Assembly: GCA_036386455.1 (NCBI GenBank)
Contig: DASVVS010000159.1
Location: 1-38,035, forward strand
DNA: 38,035 bases
Source of the DNA: AC-37 sp036386455
GTDB taxonomy: Bacteria > Actinomycetota > Thermoleophilia > Solirubrobacterales > Thermoleophilaceae
Direction: 5' to 3'
The translations under genes were made by a program, and so were the position numbers. Under the pieces are notes generated by a model, which worked only from the letters and a program-made list of their open reading frames with translations, ran no database searches and had not been told where the DNA came from. Shown one piece after another: positions 34,011 through 38,035 of this stretch; position 1 is the stretch's first letter; every line of letters begins with the position of its first letter.

Positions 34011-35008
34011 CGGGCGCGAGCGGTCGCCAGGGCGGCGACCGCCAGCAGGCCGGCGGCGAGGAGGAGCGGGCGGCGGTTCGTGGCGTGCGCCGGCGCTTGC
34101 GCACGGGCCGGCTCGGCGGTGGGCGCTCGGAGCGGCGACGCCGCATCCGGATCGGCGGCGGCGTCCGCGGGCCCGTCCGTCGCCACCTGCAGCCGCCGCC
34201 CGGCCGAGGTCGCGGCCACGCCGCTGAGCACCAGTGCGAGCAGCGAGAAGCCGCTGAACGGAAGCGACGGCCGGTCGCGCGCGTCCCGCTCCACCTGGGC
34301 GTCCTCCCGGCGGTCCGCCGCGCCCGCGCCGGGCGGCTCCGACCGCGGCCGCAGATCCTCGAACGGCACGAGCATCGGCGGGTCGGCGTTGGTGGCCCGC
34401 AGGAAGACCGAATTCGGCTCCCGCCCGGCAACTGGTTGCTCTTGACCACGTATAGCGTGGGTTACAGCGACCAGTTGGCCGGGCTGGGCGTTCTCGCGCC
34501 GGTCGTCGCCGCCGATGGGGGTGGAGGGGCTGCGGCCGCGCCCGTTCCCCGAGCCGCCGGCCCTGCCCGAGCCGCCGGCCCTGCCCGAGCCGCGCCGGTT
34601 GCCGGAGCCACGCGGCTCGCCTGGCCCCGGCGCTCCCGAGCGCCCCGACGGCCTGTGCCCGCGTGCGGGCGCTCCCGAGCGTCCAGACGGCCCGCGTGCC
34701 TTCCCACGCTCCGGGGCTGCCGAGCGTCCGGGGCGCTTGCCTCGCCCGGACGGCGTGCGCCCACGCGCCTCTCCCTCCCCGCGCGGGCGCGGCTCCCGAG
34801 CCTCGCCGCCGCGGCCGGAGCCACCTTTATCGCCGTCGCTGCCGTTGCCCTGCCCGGAAGCCGGCGCCCCGCGCTCGCCCGCCGGCGCGGCGGGCTCGGC
34901 CGCCCGCGGCTTTCCATCCGCCGTGGCAGCGCCGAGCGACACCGCGATCAGCGCGACGGCGACCGCGATGGCGGTGGTGCGATCAGAACGTCCGTGTTCC
35001 TCTGTCAA
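34007..35008 (-). CDS. Exported Gly/Arg/Pro-rich protein with LPFSG-TM segment
   Basis: This 333-residue protein is of unknown function. It has a signal peptide (about 10-30, ending SLGAATA), a long disordered Gly/Ser/Arg/Pro stretch (about 35-175) with repeats such as SGRSGAP and GRAGGSG, a less biased segment (about 178-222), LPFSG (249-253) followed by a hydrophobic helix (254-269) and RR, an Ala/Asp linker, and a last helix (314-330). LPFSG-TM-RR resembles a sortase signal, but it is not C-terminal. TTG at 35008 is the likely start, though it lacks a clear Shine-Dalgarno. The overall plan matches the exported protein at 19499-20914. Its stop overlaps the trxB stop. Confidence 0.7.
   Translation of the reverse strand: MTEEHGRSDRTTAIAVAVALIAVSLGAATADGKPRAAEPAAPAGERGAPASGQGNGSDGDKGGSGRGGEAREPRPRGEGEARGRTPSGRGKRPGRSAAPERGKARGPSGRSGAPARGHRPSGRSGAPGPGEPRGSGNRRGSGRAGGSGRAGGSGNGRGRSPSTPIGGDDRRENAQPGQLVAVTHAIRGQEQPVAGREPNSVFLRATNADPPMLVPFEDLRPRSEPPGAGAADRREDAQVERDARDRPSLPFSGFSLLALVLSGVAATSAGRRLQVATDGPADAAADPDAASPLRAPTAEPARAQAPAHATNRRPLLLAAGLLAVAALATARAR
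34548..34603. repeat. 18-bp coding tandem repeat
   Basis: The unit CCCGAGCCGCCGGCCCTG occurs twice in tandem with a third degenerate copy. On the minus strand it encodes the GRAGGSG repeats of the exported low-complexity protein. Longer degenerate repeats (GCTCCCGAGCG...) continue to about 34690. Confidence 0.6.
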
Positions 35009-35059
35009 CCCTGCGTACCCCCGCGCACAGGGTACGCGGCCGGCGCCGGGGCGGGTGCA

Positions 35060-35065
35060 TATGCT
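35060..35065 (+). promoter_or_regulatory. -10-like TATGCT, 7 nt before the flavoenzyme start
   Basis: TATGCT is followed by 7 bases and GTG at 35073. It fits the leaderless pattern and helps to choose that start over the ATG at 35061. Confidence 0.45.
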
Positions 35066-35072
35066 CGCCGCC

Positions 35073-36371
35073 GTGCCCGAGCTCTGGAGCAACTGGACGG
35101 GCGACCAGCGCTGCGCCCCAGAGGCGATCGAGCACCCGGGCAGCGAGCAGGAGGTCGCGGACGCGATCCGGCGCGCGGCGCGGAGCGGCCGGCCGGTCCG
35201 GGTGGCCGCGGCGGGCCACTCGTTCAACGACGTCGTCCTCACCGACGGCTACATGCTCAAGCTCGACCGGATGAAGCGGCTGCTGTGGGCCGACACCGGC
35301 AGCGGCCGCGCCGAGGTCGAGGCCGGCATCTCGATCAACGAGCTCGGTCCCGCACTGGCCGCCCACGGGCTGGCACTCGAGAACCAGGGCGACGTGGACC
35401 CGCAGAGCGTGGCCGGCGCGATCTCCACCGCCACGCACGGCACCGGGGCCGGGTTCCCGAACCTGTCCGCACAGGTGACCGGGCTGCGGCTGATCACCGC
35501 CGCCGGCGAGCCGCTCGACTGCTCCGAGGAGGTTGAGCCGGAGCTCTTCCGCGCCGCGCGGGTGAGCCTCGGCGCACTCGGCGTGATCACCCGCGCGACG
35601 CTGCGCTGCGCGCCGCTCTACACCCTCCGCCGCCGCGACCGGCCCGTGCCGCTCGACGAGGTGCTCGACGACCTCGACCACTGGGTGGACGACAACGAGC
35701 GCTTCGAGCTGTTCGTCTTCCCGTACACGCGCGTGGCGCTCACGCGCGTGAGCGACTCCGTGCCGGGGCCGCCCAGGCCGCTCTCACGCGCGCGCGAGTG
35801 GCTCGAGGACGTCGCGCTCGAGAACGCGGGGCTCGGCGCGTTCGTGCGCACCGGCCGCGCCGCGCCGCGTGCGATCCCGGCGCTCAACCGCACGATCGCC
35901 CGCGCGATCCAGCCGACCGAGCGCGTGGACCACAGCTACCGCGTCTACCCGAACGCCCGCAAGGTGCGCTTCACGGAGATGGAGTACGCGCTCCCGCGCG
36001 CGGCGGGCAGGGAGGCGCTCGAGCGCGTGCTGGCGATGGTCGAGCGGCGCCGGCTGCCGATCTCGTTCCCGCTCGAGTTCCGCTTCGTGGCCGCGGACGA
36101 CGCCTACCTCTCGCCCTCGAACGGCCGCGAGACGGCGTACGTGGCGGTGCACGTCTACCGGGGGATGGAGCACGAGACCTACTTCCGCGCCGTCGAGTCG
36201 ATCATGCGCGAGTACGACGGGCGCCCGCACTGGGGCAAGCGCCACTACCGCACGGCGGCCGACCTCGCGCCCGCGTATCCGGACTGGGACCGGTTCGCCG
36301 AGGCGCGCGAGCGGCTCGACCCCGGCCGCCGCTTCCGCAACGACTACCTGGACCGCGTGCTCGGGTCGTAG
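35073..36371 (+). CDS. FAD-linked aldonolactone oxidase/dehydrogenase-like enzyme
   Basis: This flavoenzyme of about 432 residues is of the vanillyl-alcohol-oxidase fold, related to L-gulono-1,4-lactone and D-arabinono-1,4-lactone oxidases. The start ELWSNWTGDQRC and AAGHSFND with H49 (probable FAD contact or covalent site) match the FAD domain. GTATHGTG-like ISTATHGTGAGF follows, and the C-terminal HWGKRH (386-391) is the family's catalytic signature. GTG at 35073 fits both the family N-terminus and the promoter-like hexamer; the Pro-rich upstream extension is a shadow of the opposite gene. The exact sugar acid is unknown. Its last 28 bases overlap the SnoaL-like gene on the other strand. 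Confidence 0.9.
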   Translation: MPELWSNWTGDQRCAPEAIEHPGSEQEVADAIRRAARSGRPVRVAAAGHSFNDVVLTDGYMLKLDRMKRLLWADTGSGRAEVEAGISINELGPALAAHGLALENQGDVDPQSVAGAISTATHGTGAGFPNLSAQVTGLRLITAAGEPLDCSEEVEPELFRAARVSLGALGVITRATLRCAPLYTLRRRDRPVPLDEVLDDLDHWVDDNERFELFVFPYTRVALTRVSDSVPGPPRPLSRAREWLEDVALENAGLGAFVRTGRAAPRAIPALNRTIARAIQPTERVDHSYRVYPNARKVRFTEMEYALPRAAGREALERVLAMVERRRLPISFPLEFRFVAADDAYLSPSNGRETAYVAVHVYRGMEHETYFRAVESIMREYDGRPHWGKRHYRTAADLAPAYPDWDRFAEARERLDPGRRFRNDYLDRVLGS

Positions 36372-36784
36372 GGGATCCCGGCGGCCTCGAAGCCCTCGCG
36401 CGGGTCGGTGAACGAGTCGTTCTCGACCATCGCTCCGTCGCGCCAGGTCCAGATCTGCGCGGTCCGCAGGGCGAGCGGGACTCCGCTCGCCTTCGCACGG
36501 CCGGTGATGTTGAAGACGGTCAGGCTGCGGTCGGCGTCCACCTCGTGGTGCTCCGCGATCTCGATGTGGAAGTCGTCCCACACCGCCTCCACGTTGGCCG
36601 CCCACTCGCGCAGACCGCGAATGCCGCGGTAGACCTCGCCCTCGCTCGCGGCGAGCGCCGAGCGGAAGATCGAGTTCTCGTCGTCGAACCAGGGCGAGGC
36701 GCGGAGCCCGTCGAAGTCGCGCGCGTTGAGCAGGTCGATCAGCGCCTCGCCGTGCGCGCGCTTCTCCTCGATCGTGAGGCTCAA
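36344..36784 (-). CDS. SnoaL-like / NTF2-fold protein
   Basis: This 146-residue protein has the cone-shaped NTF2-like pattern: an N-terminal helix pair (EEKRAHGEALIDLLNARDFDGL), then YRGIRGLREWAANVEAVWDDFHIEIAEHHEVD, then strands with LRTAQIWTWRDGAMVENDSFTDPREGFEAAG. Such proteins are ketosteroid-isomerase-like or polyketide cyclase-like enzymes, or ligand binders. No substrate can be named. The start is TTG at 36784, overlapping the upstream stop (TTGA). The 3' end overlaps the convergent flavoenzyme gene by 28 bases. Confidence 0.88.
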   Translation of the reverse strand: MSLTIEEKRAHGEALIDLLNARDFDGLRASPWFDDENSIFRSALAASEGEVYRGIRGLREWAANVEAVWDDFHIEIAEHHEVDADRSLTVFNITGRAKASGVPLALRTAQIWTWRDGAMVENDSFTDPREGFEAAGIPYDPSTRSR

Positions 36785-37014
36785 CCCGCGCTGGCCGCGC
36801 CGCCGCCGTCGAGCCGGGCGAGGACGCGGAAGAGCGCCTCCCGCTGGGCGCGGCCCTCCGCGATGATCTCGTCGGTCTTGCGGCGCTGCTCGGCGAAGTG
36901 CTCGCGCAACTCGGCACGGACGAGCCGGTTGCTCTTCTCCATCGCGACCGCGATCCGTTCCAGCCGGAGCGTCTGCTCGCGGATGAACTCGCGCAGGTCC
37001 TGGCTCTCGCTCAC
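36781..37014 (-). CDS. Small coiled-coil protein, unknown function
   Basis: This 77-residue, highly charged, mostly helical protein contains LREFIREQTLRLERIAVAME and a second amphipathic stretch, RAELREHFAEQRRKTDEII, consistent with a coiled coil. It ends in a small Gly/Ala tail. GTG at 37014 is preceded by GAGAAT with a 7-nt gap, again suggesting a leaderless message; the GGAGG in between is too close to serve as a Shine-Dalgarno. It overlaps the SnoaL-like gene (TTGA), so the two are co-translated. The family is not recognised. Confidence 0.7.
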   Translation of the reverse strand: MSESQDLREFIREQTLRLERIAVAMEKSNRLVRAELREHFAEQRRKTDEIIAEGRAQREALFRVLARLDGGGAASAG

Positions 37015-37065
37015 GCCTCCGATTCTCGCACGGGCCGCGTTACGCGTGGGTGACGTTCTGCGTCG

Positions 37066-38035
37066 TCACAGAAACAATTTCCCCTCGCCGCGGTACGTCG
37101 GCACCTCGTCCACCACGCGGCCGCCCTCCACGAGCAGCAGCGTGCTGAAGTGCTCGCACAGCTCGCCCGCCTTCGCGTGGCGGAAGTACACGCGGTCGCC
37201 CACGCGCATGTGCCGCGCGGCGGCGCCGCTGACCGGCGTCTGGACCTCGCCGGCGCCCTCCTGGGCGTCGAGCCGCAGGCCGGCCGGGAGGTGGGGGACC
37301 GGCAGGCGGTTCTTCGCCACCGCGCCGGAGGCGATGTAGCCGCCGCCGAGGCAGGTGGCCACCTTCGCGCTCGGCCGGCGCACGACCGGCAGGGCGAACA
37401 TCGCGGCCGGGCGCAGCGAGAACGCCGTGTACTCGTCGAACAGCGCGGGGGCGTAGAAGCCGGAGCCCGCGGTGAGCTCCGTCACCGCGTCCTCGCACGA
37501 GGTCGTGTGCAGCGAGCCGGTGCCGCCGCCGTTCACGAACTCGAGCGGCGCGACCTCGCGCACCGCGGCCACGATCTCCGCCCGCCGCTCGGCGATCTCC
37601 TTCACCGACGCGCGCTGCATGGCGCCGATCGCGACGCCGCGGAGCCGGCTCGCGGGGCGGTCCCCGACCCCGGCGACGTGGCCCTCGTAGCCCATCACGC
37701 CGGCCACCTCGAAGCCGCGATCGAGGGCCGTCCGGGCGAGCGCCGCGGCCTCCGCGGGCGTCCGCACGGGCGAGCGCTTGGGCCCGATCAGCGTCCGCGC
37801 GACCGGGAAGCTCATGTCCACCTCGATGCAGACCCGCGCGCGGCGATCGCCGATCAGGTCGAGGTGCTCGGCCGAGTCGACCATCAGCACCGGCAGCGGC
37901 GAGCGGCCGAGCGCCTCGCGGTCGGCCGTCGGGTAGGCGAGCAGCAGGTCGTCGAAGCCGTGCCCGGCGAGCCACTGGCTCTCGCGCAGGGTGTAGGTCA
38001 TGAGCCCGCGGAACCCGTCGCGCGCGAGGATCCGC
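37066..38035 (-). CDS. Alanine-racemase-fold PLP enzyme (DSD1/amino acid aldolase-like), 5' end beyond window
   Basis: The frame stays open to the window edge (RILARDGFRGLMTYTLRE..., so the Met at 38001 is internal) and the true start lies past 38035. The visible part covers most of a fold-type III PLP barrel plus the C-terminal beta domain. Conserved-looking segments are HGFDDLLLAYPT, GVMGYEGH, EFVNGGGTGSLHTT, EYTAFSLRPAAMFALPVV and the C-terminal VYFRHAKAGELCEHF. The PLP lysine would be upstream of the window. D-threonine aldolase or D-serine dehydratase-like chemistry is typical. It ends 52 bases from the coiled-coil gene on the same strand. Confidence 0.85.
   Translation of the reverse strand, partial: RILARDGFRGLMTYTLRESQWLAGHGFDDLLLAYPTADREALGRSPLPVLMVDSAEHLDLIGDRRARVCIEVDMSFPVARTLIGPKRSPVRTPAEAAALARTALDRGFEVAGVMGYEGHVAGVGDRPASRLRGVAIGAMQRASVKEIAERRAEIVAAVREVAPLEFVNGGGTGSLHTTSCEDAVTELTAGSGFYAPALFDEYTAFSLRPAAMFALPVVRRPSAKVATCLGGGYIASGAVAKNRLPVPHLPAGLRLDAQEGAGEVQTPVSGAAARHMRVGDRVYFRHAKAGELCEHFSTLLLVEGGRVVDEVPTYRGEGKLFL

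Noticed and set aside
34548..34690. Possible CRISPR or non-coding repeat array
   Set aside because: Repeats are short, direct, in phase with codons, and have no unique spacers; they encode a low-complexity protein stretch.
34515..35072. Pro-rich N-terminal extension of the flavoenzyme (180+ residues)
   Set aside because: This stretch is the antisense of the Gly/Arg-rich exported protein. The family N-terminus and a -10-like hexamer both point to GTG at 35073.
37050..37069. GTGACG/CGTCAC inverted repeat after the PLP enzyme gene
   Set aside because: It has only a 6-base stem, overlaps the stop codon of the gene and lacks a T-tract; too weak to call a terminator.
37999..38001. ATG at 38001 as the start of the PLP enzyme
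   Set aside because: The frame continues upstream to the window edge with family-like sequence (ILARDGFRGLM), so this Met is internal.

Overview
The window is a very GC-rich (about 70% or more by eye), densely packed bacterial chromosome segment. I see no mobile elements, phage genes, CRISPR arrays, rRNA or tRNA. Codon usage (G/C in almost every third position), two aa3-type oxidases, the zwf-opcA pair, a fused transaldolase/glucose-6-phosphate isomerase, and Ala/Gly/Arg-rich exported proteins point to a high-GC actinobacterium. My best guess is class Thermoleophilia (Solirubrobacterales type); this is inference from gene style, not from a marker gene. No gene-free stretch exceeds about 270 bases. 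The largest is 5271-5538, which holds a putative promoter and a strong hairpin.

Layout. (1) 1-5270, minus strand: a caa3-type cytochrome oxidase operon ctaC1 (CuA plus a fused cytochrome c domain), ctaD1 (A2-type, YSHP motif), a tandem UspA-like protein, ctaE, a 36-residue membrane peptide and an inositol-monophosphatase-family gene that runs off the window. (2) 5539-6598: a small AraC-type regulator and a divergent CBS-domain protein. (3) 6785-7453, minus: three small membrane proteins, one resembling oxidase subunit IV. (4) 7494-19440, plus: a tightly coupled sugar operon of ROK glucokinase, transketolase, Tal-Pgi fusion, 6-phosphogluconate dehydrogenase, G6PDH, OpcA, 6-phosphogluconolactonase and a GH15 trehalase/glucoamylase-like enzyme. 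(5) 19499-20914: an exported low-complexity protein carrying a sigma-70 region-4-like helix-turn-helix. (6) 20985-22334, minus: a membrane-anchored alpha/beta hydrolase. (7) 22357-26788, minus: a second oxidase operon ctaC2-ctaD2 (A1-type, HPEVY) with heme A biosynthesis genes ctaA and ctaB. (8) 26853-29074: an enoyl-CoA hydratase, a divergent membrane protein, and an MBL-fold hydrolase. (9) 29075-34010, plus: an SCP2-SCP2-R2-like diiron fusion, a PAP2 phosphatase, a YbhN/AglD-type flippase and thioredoxin reductase. (10) 34007-35008, minus: a second exported low-complexity protein with an LPFSG/TM signature. (11) 35073-38035: an aldonolactone oxidase-like flavoenzyme, a SnoaL-like protein, a coiled-coil protein and a truncated alanine-racemase-fold PLP enzyme.

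How it fits together. The sugar operon covers release of glucose (GH15), phosphorylation, and the complete oxidative plus most of the non-oxidative pentose phosphate pathway. It lies between two respiratory modules of different heme-copper oxidase subfamilies (A2 and A1). The heme A synthesis genes sit in the second module; subunit III is seen only in the first.

Two sequence-wide patterns stand out. Within operons, genes are joined by stop/start overlaps (TGATG, TAGTG, ATGA, GTGA, TTGA, possibly CTGA). At operon heads, a -10-like hexamer commonly sits 6-8 nt before the start codon, which suggests leaderless mRNAs.
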